A stretch of DNA of 64,000 nucleotides from Thysanoteuthis rhombus (taxonomy: Eukaryota > Mollusca > Cephalopoda > Oegopsida > Thysanoteuthidae): assembly GCA_963457665.1 (NCBI GenBank), contig OY735212.1, positions 1,649,397 to 1,713,396 of the forward strand. The letters are read 5' to 3'. The notes under the pieces are model-generated. The model was not told the DNA's origin, did not search any database, and saw nothing but the letters and a program-made list of their open reading frames with translations. This document shows, piece by piece, positions 36,190-48,378 of the stretch (position 1 is the first letter of the stretch; each line of letters starts with the position of its first letter). The position numbers were made by a program, and so were the translations under genes.

Positions 36190-36752
36190 TGGACGTTCAT
36201 GGTTTTTCACATCGAACGATATCTTGCACTTAATTTTGTAATTTCTTTTGCATTGTTTGTATATTTTCATTTTTTTAACTATTCCACGCTTCCCGAGAAT
36301 ACGGCCTTGGAAGGTACGGAATTCAATTTCTCCTTTTCTGATGAGATTGCCCGGGAATTTAAGCTTTCTCTCATTTAATCTTCTCAAAAATGATCTTTTT
36401 TGCATGTGGGAGCGTTGGCGCCATTACTTGATTTGTTATATAATCTGTGGATGATATTTTTAGCATTCTTCTCAGAAATAGTATTTCTACTGCTTCTAGT
36501 TTTCTATGCAGTTCTGGTTCATGTTTCAGAAATGTACAGCAATATTGACCATATGAAGCCTTTTAATATCTTAAGCCTCGCTGTCAAAGAAATGTGTCTA
36601 TTGATGAAAACTGACTTCATTTTTTGGAAGTTCTTCTTGAAAATAGCAATTCTCCCTTTCAACCTTATACCACTTCTAGAATCATGTGATATGAAGCTAC
36701 TGAGGTAGTTAAAGTTAACTGTAAAACCTTTTTCACTAACTGTTCTATTCAC
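36190..36752 (-). pseudogene. Non-LTR reverse transcriptase C-terminal remnant
   Basis: In shifting minus-strand frames the order is NYLSSFISHDSRSG, NRHISLTARLKILKGFIWS, then ELHRKLEAVEILFLRRMLK and RRLNERKLKFPGNLIRK. This is the usual C-terminal series of an animal LINE reverse transcriptase. It differs from the RTE copies elsewhere in this window. Frameshifts show decay. It ends almost at the gene 2 acceptor, so it lies in the inferred intron in antisense orientation. Confidence 0.65.
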
Positions 36753-36764
36753 TTTCTTTTTTAG
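36741..36764 (+). other. Splice acceptor of GT11 gene 2
   Basis: Tract CACTTTCTTTTTTAG ends at 36764 and the exon begins TTGGATTCGC. The phase equals the paralogues. The recognisable LINE coding remnant reaches to within roughly 15-40 bp of this tract. Confidence 0.8.
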
Positions 36765-38158
36765 TTGGATTCGCGGCGTTCATCATTTTTGTCATGTTTA
36801 TTGCAACGTCCTATTTTCCGAACAAAAAGAAAACCCACGGTTATATCATTCTGAATAATATGCAAGAACTTATTTCTGGAAAAACATCTCAACGAATGAC
36901 AGCTGGGAATTATGAAATAACTTCGACGACAAAAATTAATGAACAAAACAAAATGACGATGAAAATTACAAAAGCAACTGCTAAACTGGAAAAAGAAAAC
37001 ACAGTGAAGAATATAATAAAAATATTTACGATTACACCATCGAAAGATTCACGAACGATGAATGTGACATTGCCATTTAAAACCACGACGATGGTAGCTG
37101 GGAGAAATAAAACGACATTGGCGACTGAAAAAAATCACCAAAAAGACACAACAACGTTGAACATCACAGAAGCAAAAACTACAACGATAAAAACAACGAC
37201 AACAAAAAAACAAAATAAGAGGACAATGAAAAAATTTACAATTACACCATACAGAAATTCATTAGGAGATCACACGATTCTGAAAACCTCAATAGTTCAT
37301 CCAAAATCGACGGCTCCATCGAAACATTTTATATGTCTCAACCTTATGGGTCGTTTAGGTAATTTAATGTTCCAGTACGCTTCAGCGTATGGGATCGCTC
37401 GTTCGAAAGGTATGGACGTGATTATCTCGGAAAACGAATCCATTGCTAAGACATTCCACCTCAATCGTGGTGGCAAGGTTGTAAAAGATACTTCAATGTG
37501 TAAAGGTGTAAAAACAATACATGAGGTTCGAGCCAGTGCCTTTGACAAAAAGACGATAGACTTTAGTAATGATGAAAACATTGCCTTAGATGGCTATCTA
37601 CAGTCATACAAATACTTCGAAAAAGTATCAGACGAGATACGCCGTCAGTTCACTTTTCGGGAGTCAATCAAGAAAGAAGCAAGGAAAGTAATTCAGGAGA
37701 TTTTCCAACAACATCTTAAAAAACACAACAATATGACCCAAAATTGGACATTTGTTGCTGTGCATGTTCGGCGAGGTGATATGTTGAATCATCCACATGG
37801 CTATATGGTAGCTCCCAAAGAATATTTTCATCGAGCACAAAAGATGTTTCGAGCTTTAAAACAGCATGTTTTATTCGTAGTATGCTCAGATGTCACAGAA
37901 TGGTGCAAGGACAATCTTCAATCGGAAGATACTTACGTTGTGGAGGACAGCAGTCCTGAAGTAGATATGGCCATCCTTTCTTCGTGTAATCATACAATAT
38001 CCTCCGTGGGGTCTTTTAGTTGGTGGTCAGCCTGGCTAGCCAAAGGATTGGTTACTTACTATTGTCCACCAGCAAGACCGGGATCTGCACTTCGGACACA
38101 ATATAGCAAGGATTTCAGTGACTATTTCCCGTCTAAATGGATCAGAATGCAATTATGA
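36765..38158 (+). CDS. GT11 alpha-1,2-fucosyltransferase-like, gene 2 (3' coding exon)
   Basis: Second family 11 fucosyltransferase, same strand as gene 1 and about 9.3 kb downstream of it. From the first full codon (36767) it encodes 463 residues, the longest of the three. The hydrophobic segment begins GFAAFIIFVMF at residue 1. A very long Thr/Lys/Asn-rich stem follows, then MGRLGN at 194-199, the canonical MFQYA just after it, HVRRGD at 333-338 and SFSWW at 416-420. Distances between the motifs equal those in genes 1 and 3. The stem holds an internal duplication: TITPSKDS and TITPYRNS lie 70 residues apart, each preceded by a similar KTT-rich block. An ATG at 36794 would cut off most of the membrane segment, so it is unlikely to be the true start; the exon opens at the acceptor (AG 36763-36764) in the same phase as its paralogues. 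A LINE fragment sits almost directly upstream. Stop TGA is at 38156-38158; a possible poly(A) signal follows at 38302. Confidence 0.88.
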
Positions 38159-38301
38159 AAGAGCATAAACAATGTGGATAAAATCATTTGTTATGTCTGC
38201 AAACATTTATTCAAACTTTACGCCATCTTGCTAAATGCACTCAGGGATTTGGGGGCTAAGATTTTCACAAATATATCTAAACTTGTCAGAGAGGAATCTT
38301 G

Positions 38302-38307
38302 AATAAA
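38302..38307 (+). other. Possible poly(A) signal of gene 2
   Basis: AATAAA lies about 145 bases after the gene 2 stop codon, a normal 3' UTR distance. A chance hit in AT-rich DNA cannot be excluded. Confidence 0.45.
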
Positions 38308-39900
38308 ACGTTATATTTATTTATTTATATTTATTGGTTGCCAACGGGAAATGATCGAAATCGCCTTGCCGGTTAATATGTCAAAAGGAAGAAGAAAGAG
38401 AAGACTGTTTTGAATTTTTTTAAACATGATATAATACTGAACACTGTCGATGTATTGAATATGTTTATCAGTCAGAATTCAATTGTAATTTTTTATCAAA
38501 TCGTAAATGATGCGTTCAACAATGTAACTGTATTAGAATTTGAACATCACACATCAAAGTTCCACTAAACATGTGCCTTTCTTAAAAATGATTATTTTAA
38601 ACACTGAAAGAATGACACGTGTGTTCTGTCAAATAAATCAAAATGTAAATTTAAAGTCACCCTATAATGTTTCAATAAACGTGGTGTATTTCTAAACTAA
38701 ACTCTTTGATAGACAGTTACCAAAGAGTTTTTAGTGAATACAACTCATGGCGTACCAAAGCCTCAAGGATTCCCACCACTTTCTGCAGGACTTGTACCCA
38801 TAGGTCATGATTATGAATATTGTCTTACTCAGCTCTGTTCCTGTCAGTTCATTTTTCACATCACTGCGATGCTTGTTGAAAGGTTTGCTCAAAGTTGTTG
38901 ATCTGAACTTCATGTAAAACAGATCATGTCACATTAGGAATTATATTTTTACATTGATAAGATTTTTTCAAACATTTTTCAGTTTTTTTAGTCTGACCCA
39001 TGTGGTCATATAATTTGCACGGGTTGCCATATTTTTGCAATTCTCCTGTGTGCATCTCATGTTTGGTCATGATGTTTCTTTGGATTTGGGTTGACAAGAG
39101 ACTCAGATCGATCGGAATTTTCGGTTCCAGAGATTGACCGGGAAGACTGTAGCGAGTCCTGGGTGGACTTTGATTAAATATCGTATGATTTTTCATGCAA
39201 GATGGAAGCAAGTTTTTTAAACTTTCTATGCCAGTAGAACATAAGTGTCACTCTTTTATTCTTACATTCACTTTTATATTTTGCACAGCTTTATTTTTGT
39301 CTTATTTAAAGATAAACGGTCCTGGCGATTGAAGACCTTGCATTTATCTATTTATTTATTTATTTTTAGTTAGCAAAAAAAGCTTGTGCATTTTTTGTTT
39401 TTTGTTGCATTTTTTCACTGACAAAGAACAGATTTTTTCAAAGTAAAGAACATCGCCATTGGACCGAGGAAAGTTAGCGCTGTTTCGCTTCGTCAGATGG
39501 CTGTCTTCGGGAAGATGGTTGTGTTCGTGTCTAGAGGAGACTGTATGAGCCTTTGGATTTTGTCCATTGCTCGACAAACCTTTTTGCGGGCGGTCAAGAT
39601 TGGAAATGTTTTATGTCTTGCGTGACATAGCAAATAAAAAAAATGAAACAATGATCATAGAAGCTTGTTTTGCTTTTTTGTTTTTTTAATTATTTTGATA
39701 TTCTTCTTTATCATGAGTATATACTTACACAACTGTCCATGAACAATCAATGTGGAATTATGAATTCTTCTCTGGTGATAAAATATCGATCAGTTGTTGT
39801 TCAAATTTGTGTATGGACAAGCAGGAACGCACATTGTTGGACCATTTCTAGCTATAATACATTGATTTGTTTGAGGCAAAAATAAGAGTATTTCACTGGG
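38308..39900. other. Non-coding stretch downstream of gene 2
   Basis: No gene or classified repeat seen. Confidence 0.4.
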
Positions 39901-39917
39901 TTTTTTTTCAATACTGG

Positions 39918-40015
39918 TTTGTATTGTTCACTAACAAAAGAAAACAAAGAATTTTTGTATTCAACGCCATATATTCAATGAAATCGACGGTCGGATGAAA
40001 TGAGGCCGTGAAATG
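39918..40015. repeat. Copy of the block just upstream of gene 1
   Basis: TTGTATTGTTCACTAAC, AATTTTTGTATTCAA and a GATGAAAT-rich stretch with CGGTCGGATGAAAT match 25969-26060 in order. A pyrimidine-AG site (TTTTCTTTCAG at 40090-40100) follows, but no fucosyltransferase exon. Confidence 0.4.
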
Positions 40016-41062
40016 GTGCCGATACCTTATCTAGTCTGTCGGCAAGATGTTGTGCAAACGGTTGATTGCTCTGTAATGGTGTGGGATGTGTTTTCTTTCA
40101 GTTCTCAAGGAAACTAATAAAACTGGAGCCAGTCTCGACGGGTGTTACGTACGCAGATCTTGCTGCAAACCATTTGAAACCCTGAATACTCGCCAATTTT
40201 CGCTGGGGTAATAGTTTGTTCCAACAACATAACACAATCCTTATCTTGGGCGGGTGACACAAACTCAGTTCCAGGAACACTATGTTGACTTTCAGATACT
40301 GTACTAACCCCTATGCTCGAAGATTAAACTCATTGAGCATGCACGATACATGTTACAGACCTCAGTAAATTCTGTGCTGCCATAACCACCAACAAACACG
40401 TCTCAGTTATCGACAGCTATGGAACGTGCCTGGATAGGTATATCATGTAAACTCTTTGCCCCTTGGCATAGTCATCGATCTTCAGGGTAAAGGGTGTTGG
40501 TCTCGTTGATAGGTAATTTCTATTTTTTGCGCTTTACATTATGGAGACTCAGGAAGTTCTTGTGGCAAGAGGTTCAAAAATATAAAAATAATCGCAGTTG
40601 CATTTTAGCGCCGGTTGCGTTTCGTGCTCATAGCAATAAACAAATCGTTAGACACTGATATTTCAACCAACATACTACAAATACTGGTGAACAGTACACG
40701 TATACTATGCAACATTGGTAGTTTTCAAAAGTTTACGGATTCTTGAAGCCCTGGCTGTAAGAACGAGAAAGCTAAAACTAATCAAAATCTTCTGGTTGTT
40801 AACTGAGATTTCAAACATATCTAACAAGTGATACATGCCTCAAATCCCGTAACGAATCTTATCTTATTGCCCTGCACATGACGTCACCGTAATACTCCAA
40901 TAGTTCAGCGGTTTTCAAAATACAAAAATGAACAACATTTACATTTTTTTCTTGATCGTGGTGAGAAGTATGGCAGAAAGCTCTCGATGATAAAACATGG
41001 ACAACATTTATTTCCATCACATATAAACATGTGCTCTCTTGTTTGTTACGAAAAAAACTTAC

Positions 41063-41141
<79 letters not shown>
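41063..41141. repeat. TA microsatellite (longest in window)
   Basis: About 39 TA units. Confidence 0.92.
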
Positions 41142-41146
<5 letters not shown>

Positions 41147-41184
41147 GGTGATGGGTGCACGCGCATGTGTGTGAGTGTGTGTTA

Positions 41185-41810
41185 AAGTAAGACTATAAAA
41201 CTAATCATCTCATGGAATCTGCAGGGATTCTATAAAATCCCTAAACGTCTCAGTAACTTCATGGACAGGCACAGAGCTTTTAATGTTAGAATAAACACAA
41301 TATATTGGTCGAATAAGGAACTATAACGTATCATATTTATACGATTGAATGTTAAAATTTAACAGAATTATTTTTATCAGGACTGCATAACTATCATTAT
41401 CACTAATTCATGCCATATGTGTTACAGTAAGATTGTATAATTCCTGAATATTTCAGTATTTTCATGAAATCCCTCGTTCAACAGTCAGTGTAGCCATGGT
41501 TAACAACTGTAATGAGTTTGATCCTCATTGGGGAGCCCTGTCAATGCTGTCAAATTAATCGTCTGTTTCAATTGATGTTTTTACTAGCTACTATCGACAC
41601 ATCGGTATTAGTGTCATATATTCATGGCATATATATAACAATACGATTGTGAAACGTAAGGGTTTTGTAAAATCCTTGAATATTTCAGTATTTTCATGAA
41701 ATCCCTAGTTTCATGGTCAATGTAGCAGTGGTCGACAAGGACTATTACTGTAATGAGTTCGATCTTCACTGGGGAGCCCCCAATACCGTGTCAAACTAAG
41801 CTTTATATAC
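41185..41810 (+). repeat. Tandem ~230-bp repeat containing tRNA-like SINE segments
   Basis: TTTCAGTATTTTCATGAAAT, then CCCT, occurs near 41451 and 41685, with a partial form near 41240. Each full unit holds a tRNA-like head (GTAGCCATGGTTAACA or GTAGCAGTGGTCGACA) and a B box (GAGTTTGATCCTCA or GAGTTCGATCTTCA) at 41477-41545 and 41715-41785. Confidence 0.55.
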
Positions 41811-42619
41811 TCTAAATACAAGCTAAGCTGTATAATTCAGTCACCTGGGGTAAGTATCATCTGCTGCAATCAATGTTTAGACGACCTGCAATTGAAATAA
41901 CCGTATTAAAGATAAAGTGCCGCAAATTAAGTGCTGCAAAAGTTCACAAACATTGCAGTGGTCGAAAAAACTAAGAAACACACAAGTATTCCCAACTGTA
42001 TAATACTTTCTCTCGCGAAGTATATAAAAAATCAATATAACGATTGAATTGAAATTCAGGTACTGCTTTTGTTAAATATCAGGATAAGACATGCGTTGGG
42101 TGATGATTAGGGAGCTTATCTCAAAACCTATGCATAGTGACTATACGATTTTTGACATGAGCTCATATTTGCCATGTATCCCGCCAGAAAATAAATCATT
42201 TGTAAGATAAGGACGCAAACCACTCCTGTATAAACATTTAGTTATTACTGCTTCTAGCGTAGTACAGGGATTTTTATAGGATTATACTTTTGAGAAATGA
42301 ATCAACTGAATTCGTTTCAGGGGTAGAGTCCATTGTTTCAAATTGTGGGTAGGATTTATATTTATAAGCAAAAGTGTTCTCTTTAAGTTGAAGAGAAAAA
42401 GAAGAAATATCACACTTCTCTATTATAGTCGGGGGTAAATTATAAAAATACATACGTATTTTAGTATAAATTAGCAATAATTGCCGGTTAGCCTGGGGCG
42501 TGAAAACTGCTCATATAACAACACTTTTTACCCAAGCTTACCTCTAAAAAGAATAGATAAATGTAAAAATAAGGGTCGCCCTCACATTTGATGTACAAAA
42601 ATGAAAAAAAAACCATCCA

Positions 42620-43100
42620 GCTTGAATTCAAGCCCTGAAAGTGAAAAAATGTACCCCCTTGATTTTGACCCCTGAAAGAGAGTGGGAAAAAATCTTGACA
42701 TCGATTTTTGACCACTGAGAGTGAGGAGGAAGTCCCCTTAAATTTTGATCCCTAAAGTAAAAAAGGAATTCGCTTTGATTTTGACTCATTATAGAGAAAA
42801 ATGTTCCTCCACACCTATTTGGAACCCTAAAGGTGAAAAAAAGGGTTCCTTCCGTTTTGAACCCTAAAAGTGAAAAAAAAAATCTGCTAAGATTTTGACC
42901 ATTTGAAATCAAAGAAAGTTTTCCTTTGATTTTGACCTCGAAAGGAGAAAAAAGTTCCCTCTCTCTTATTCTGATTCCTAAAAGTGAAATGGATTTCTCT
43001 AAATTTAGATCCCTAAAATTGAAAAAACATAATTGCCCTCGATTTTGACCCCTTAAAAGTGAGAGAAAATTCACAAAGTTTTGAGCCCTAAAATTGAAAA
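42620..43100. repeat. ~37-bp minisatellite
   Basis: About 12-13 degenerate units of CCCTAAAAGTGAAAAAA followed by TTCCCTTTGATTTTGA. Because many units are 36 or 39 bp, a minus-strand frame stays open for 148 codons (43074-42628) with a repeating Phe-rich motif; this is probably incidental. Confidence 0.75.
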
Positions 43101-43744
43101 TTGAATCGAGGAGAAAGTGAAAAACAAAATTTCTCCCTATGTATTATACATAACCCCGATCCTTAAATTTCGTGTTCTTGAAAGATTATTTCTCAACGAA
43201 GTGAAGGATTCAGCAGTATAGTTACATCCCAAATTGAAAACCATCTACCATCTCCCCCCCCCCTTCAAATTTTGTGTTCTGGAAAAAATATTAATATTCA
43301 GAAGAAAAAAAATCAGAATGAACAGTGTTGTCAGATTATGAAGGCATGAAAAAAATCTTTTGAAGAATAGATACTGACAATTCCAATATGACATCCACTG
43401 GAAAGACAAACAGGGAACCCAGTACAGCATTATAGTCAGGTAGTAAATAGAATGCACGCTCTAATCCTTTTTATTTTAGAGGCGCCTTGAATCTAGATCT
43501 CCATCTGTGATGCACCTTTTGGGGAAAGGCGAATATATTCACAAACTTTTGCAATTATGAATAAAGAGGAATCAGTATAAGATACATTCATTGCAATATT
43601 TATTTTTCTTTCTGAAGTTGCATGATCACAGAAGTTAACCGTGAGTACCGTAATATTCCACCTGTGCGTTCAAGTTCGTTTGATGCCTTGTTTTACTGGT
43701 ATACAATTGGCTATGAATATAGACAGCAGAAAAAAAACTTCTTA

Positions 43745-43900
43745 TTCACAATCTGAGCAGAGGCGTAGCTAGAGATTTGGGAGGATTTGGGAGTCCGAGT
43801 ATCTTGGGGAACCTCTCCAATATTTAGAGTTATATCTCTCTAGAATGCAGTTAATGAAATTTGGTGCCAGGGGGCGTTTTCAAATAACACCTCAATTAGG
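43745..43900. repeat. Dispersed repeat related to 22649-22740
   Basis: GAGGCGTAGCTAGAGATTTG against GAGGCATAGCTAGAAATCTG at 22649, with weaker similarity beyond. Confidence 0.35.
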
Positions 43901-44624
43901 CTTTTGTTCCAGAAATTTATTTATTGTCGTTACTAATGTCGGAATAATCGTCTCCTTTTCATAAAGAAAGGAAATGTGATCGATGGAAAGTTACGGAGAG
44001 CCGAGATCGCCCATAAAAAAGCACGAAAAGGAGAATATAATCGGAACAGTCAGTTAATCGTGGTGAAAGTTTTTAAATAAAAACATAGCCCTTACCACCA
44101 GGTTGAACTTTTCCTCTATCGTCTTAATACCACATCTATTTTTTTTTTTTAAAAATCTTATTGCATTTTATCATTATTTTCCATCTATGAAATCAATATC
44201 CAAATAATGAAAATAGAAATAATTTTGAAAGAGATGATCAACGTTTTAGTGCGTTTTATTTTTCAAAAACTTCGGCTGACCTGTTGAAATGTGATAAGAA
44301 TTCAAAGAAAATGTCAACTTTTCTTTTCATTCAAACTAATTCAAATAATTACATTAAAAACAACTTTCAACATAATATTTCAAGTTTGCCCGATCATTTA
44401 ACTGCAGACAGGTGGCTTAATAGATCCATCATTTGCCTGCTATCTTCAGGTTTGACGTTCGTTTCATGAAAGAATTAATTTTATTGTATATAAATGTTTG
44501 CTTTAGTGTAATCACTGATAGACAAAAAAGTGACACAATCTTCTATATCGTAAAGTACTACTAATAAAGTATATATGTTTGTACTCTAGCAAGTCGATAA
44601 CTACGCATCACATAACAGAAATAA

Positions 44625-44940
44625 AGGCATGTCCGAAGTCAGCAGGTCTCAAATTATTTTTCAGCACACGTTTTTAAGTTGTTGTTTGCGTTCGTGCTCT
44701 CTGATAGAGGTCTGGCAAAAAAATGTTTTGTTTTTTTTCCAGCCAGGACTTCATTATAAACTATTGAGACAGATCCATGTTTTCCTTTTCGAAATATCTA
44801 CAAGTCTCAAATTACTTACAGTAGAAATATTTACGTTGTAATTTGCTTGAAGAAATCGCCAGTTTCTTTGTGGTCTTCGTTTGCTCTCACTGAATAAAGG
44901 TTTGTCTAAAAATCTTGGATTTTCTCACAAAAATTAGAGT
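44625..44940. repeat. Degenerate tandem repeat, ~180-bp unit
   Basis: GGTCTCAAATTATTTTTCAG near 44645 and AGTCTCAAATTACTTACAG near 44803 start two similar segments, each with a later TTCGTGCTCTCTGATAGAGG-like stretch. A comparable pair lies at about 45150 and 45330 (GATGGAGA ... CTTTTAATC). Confidence 0.4.
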
Positions 44941-45759
44941 TAGATCTATAAAATAACACTGTATACGTATAATTTGAATCAGCATCATCTGCAGGAGGTT
45001 TATTCATCATTTACTTGAACCTACAAATATGCGAGAAGATGGAATTTAAGGATCTTTTTAAAAATTTCTCTTCGGGCATCAATAGTAGGATTCCAACTTA
45101 CGTTTGCTCAATAACCGAGTGATTTATGTAAATGGTGCATTGCATTCAACTTCTGATGGAGACAGTTTCTTTTCTATGCTTTTAATCTATTTGAGCTTCA
45201 AACCATCCAAGAATTCGTCAGTTTTTATTTTAAAAAATGTTATCAAATCTTATTACTAGAGAAATCAATGGAAGTAACAATTTTCCAATGATTAGAAACG
45301 AGGAAAATACGATCGGTGAACCGAATTCAGAACCCGATGGAGAAATCTTCTTTCAAATCTTTTAATCGCATGTGCTTCAGTAGATCAAAACTTCAGAAAA
45401 GTCCAGAAATGTCAGTTTTGAGAGGAAAAGATTTTATAAGAGAGGTCTATTTAAAATGCTGCTATCATTGTGTGAAGTGCGCCCTGGTGTCATAGGAAAC
45501 CATGGGTGTGAATATCTCTTTCTGTAAGTGCTTACAGTTTGGAAGTATATCTTAAAAGAATTCAACACTAACCTGACGACAACACGTGTTTTTATTAGAG
45601 CAAAATTGATGTGCAATGATTTTCTTTGCACGTTTGTGCACTGCAGCTGCAGAACGGGATGGGACGAAAAGATGCAACATGAGATTCAAATTCGAACTTT
45701 TTTTTTCTTTTCTTCGGCCGACTGAAAATACATAGTCTTCGACTTGAGACTAAGCAATA

Positions 45760-46265
45760 TTCTCACTCATACAGAGAGCTAGCGAGCTCGCCGAGAGAGA
45801 GGGGGAGAGAGGGAGAGTTCAATGTCTCTCTACTGCCAGCGGCCAGAGGCTGCGAAGTCAGCGGTGACCCGTACGTCACTGCTTGCCTACGCTGTCAGCT
45901 CTGTCTCTTCTGGCCTGCTCTAATCTTTCTGGTCGCCTTTTTAAAGGCAAGGGTCACTTACCTCTTGTTATCTCTTTTATTAAATCAACTTGTCCTCTTC
46001 TTGTACCTGATACCGGAAGTAAATGATCATTTACCCTTTCCTTTTCTATTTTCCCCCTGCTTTCTTTTGTTTCTCACACAACTAAACTTACAATTTATCT
46101 TTCTTAATTCCACCGTTGCTGTTAGAATCCTTATACACCGTCCCTTTTTTATCAACCTCTTTTCACTTTCTTTCTGCAGATGTCTTTTCAATTAGGTGGC
46201 TGTGACTGGCTATCTATCTACGGGGGTTCCAAGCGACCACGCTTTATCTCGTCAATAAATCTACT
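45760..46265 (+). mobile_element. LTR-like sequence
   Basis: Locally GC-richer DNA ends in GGCTATCTATCTACGGGGGT, TCCAAGCGACCACGCTTTAT and CTCGTCAATAAATC. The last 60 bp recur at 60.57-60.63 kb. An AATAAA near the end fits an LTR of a retrotransposon. No internal gag/pol was seen. Confidence 0.4.
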
Positions 46266-46600
46266 AATCTACTACTACTAATAAATCTAATTCGATTAAA
46301 GGGTCCCATCAACCCTCATATTGTAATCAAATCCCCTGGTCTTGATAGATTTTGAATTTTCCCCGTGGGCAAGGCCAGGCAGCCCAGCTCGTAAATAATA
46401 AAATTGTTACACTAAGGTTTACCAAGCCTAGAGTAATACGAAACAACGATAAAAGGGGAGATATAGGAAGAAGATGTTGCACCAAGCGTCTGAATGGGAG
46501 AAAAGTATTTGCTTTAGAAATCACCATTCGAGCTTCTAGCTTTGACTTGAGCTTGAAATCGGCCATTATCAAACTGACTTACAGGTATTATTTTTTGTGA

Positions 46601-46720
46601 GAAACTGTCAACCAAAACTGTCACCATAGATCTCTTCAGTTTTCAAGCTGGTTCAGCTGGCTGGCTGTCAATGCATGTATCACAAGTACGGGCTGTACCA
46701 ATGGAGCGGCATGCAAATCG
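46601..46720 (+). mobile_element. MITE family A terminal fragment
   Basis: GAAACTGTCAACCAAAACTG, TCACCATAG, TTTTCAAGCTGGTTCAGCTG and a GGGCTGTACCAATGGAG stretch match the family A arm. Confidence 0.5.
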
Positions 46721-47550
46721 TCGCATGTCAGTTCAAGTCAAAGTGCTGGCAGTCGGAAGCGATCCGGAGTCTCCACTTTCAATTTGCTACAAACACTTCG
46801 AATTGGGGAGGGCACGATTCATTCCTAATTTCTTCCACACTAATCACACTGCTTAGAAATTACTCGGCTGCTGAGAGGGCGGGGAAATCTACCCCGATGA
46901 TAAATTTTCCACGCTTCCAGATAATAATCTAGGATTAGTGTTAGGGGATAGGGTTAGTCAGTCAGTCAGGCCAAAAGTATTGCTGTGTTGAGGATTTATT
47001 CATCAGATAAAAATACGGTTAGTTATAATAGCTATAATCATTATAGAATGTTGCTTTCTGAAGAAAAGGATCTAAATTTTGGTCGACTCCAGTCAAAGGA
47101 GATAGCAATGGAAATTTTTGTTGGCATGAGCTAAAATATTTCGTGAAGAGTTCATGAAAAGGTTGGAAAGCAATGCAGATCGAGGGCGTCTTTTACAAAA
47201 CCTGTCTGTCCTGTGTGGTGATCTCTGAAATGCAACCATTGGGCGTTATTCATACTGACACAATTCTGTGACAATATTTACGCATCCTGTGGACAGCCTT
47301 TTATTCCTACTACCTGACACTGATAGCATCCTAGCGAACCAGCGTCATACTGGGATGAGAAACATTCTGCGTGTTGTAAGTAATCTCTTCCATTGAGCAT
47401 ACGATACAGGTATATTAGGCGAATGGAGGAGGCCAAACGATTATCAAAGCTGTCCGTCAGATATGTGATCGACGCAGGCTGTCGGCCTGCTCTTACTACA
47501 TCGATGACGTCTCCTTTTCAGGGTCGGATTAAGGGCTCTTTATACTCTAA

Positions 47551-47593
47551 GCACAATCCAAAACTGGTCTTGACGTTGCTTAACAGACAAGAT
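47551..47593 (-). ncRNA. Short 5S rRNA-like fragment
   Basis: CTGGTCTTGACGTTGCTTAA, then CAGACAAGAT, resembles the complement of the 5S central region. Short and weak. Confidence 0.3.
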
Positions 47594-48055
47594 TTCCAAA
47601 AATGAAAAATTCCCGCAGAAACGAAAGTCATATTCATTCAGAACACCTCAAAATACATTAAAAATACATTTTCCCAGTGTTCATCGGCCATCTTGGTTTG
47701 AATTCAATTTATGATGATATACGGATATCAGAGGTCCTACAGAAACCATAATTTTATAGATTAGAATATGAATATTAAACATAAACATCGGGGAGGGGGC
47801 TAGTATTGATTCTGGTTTTGTAAATCCCTCATTCAAATGCGGTAGATATTGCAACTCTTTAAATGTGGGGTTGGAATTCCGTCCAGTCAGTTTTATAATA
47901 TTGGCCACCCAAAGTTGAAGACTTGAAACATTTAATTGGATAAATTTATTCAAATTACCAGTCGTAGGATCTATTTAATGGAAGTATTGTGATGCTTATG
48001 CTTGCAAGATTTACTGTGATCGTTTGTTTAGTGTCACTTATCTCTAATCGCTATA

Positions 48056-48378
48056 CAGTGGCATTTCCCCTCTTTAAATGTAGGTGTTGCTGTATTACAA
48101 AGTGTACCTCTAAAAATGGAATTCATTGACTCAAACTGGCACCCATATACTTGATTTATGTTCAAATTTTTCTTGGGAGCTTTAACCCCAATTTGTAAAA
48201 TCGTCTTCCAAAGAATATATTAGGTTCAACTTTTAAAAATTTCAAAAAGTGATTTTATGAATTTTGGTAAAGGCTCTCATTAAAAAATGTACATAGTCAG
48301 TAGTTTGAGAGGATAAATTTAATTTTCCGAAATTTGTAATGCTGCAACACTTACCTTTAAAGAGGGGAATTGTAACTG
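48056..48378. mobile_element. MITE with ~45-bp terminal inverted repeats
   Basis: The left end CAGTGGCATTTCCCCTCTTT, then AAATGTAGGTGTTGCTGTAT, is mirrored by the complement of the right end, CAGTTACAATTCCCCTCTTT, then AAAGGTAAGTGTTGCAGCAT. Total about 323 bp, no coding capacity. Superfamily unresolved. Confidence 0.55.
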
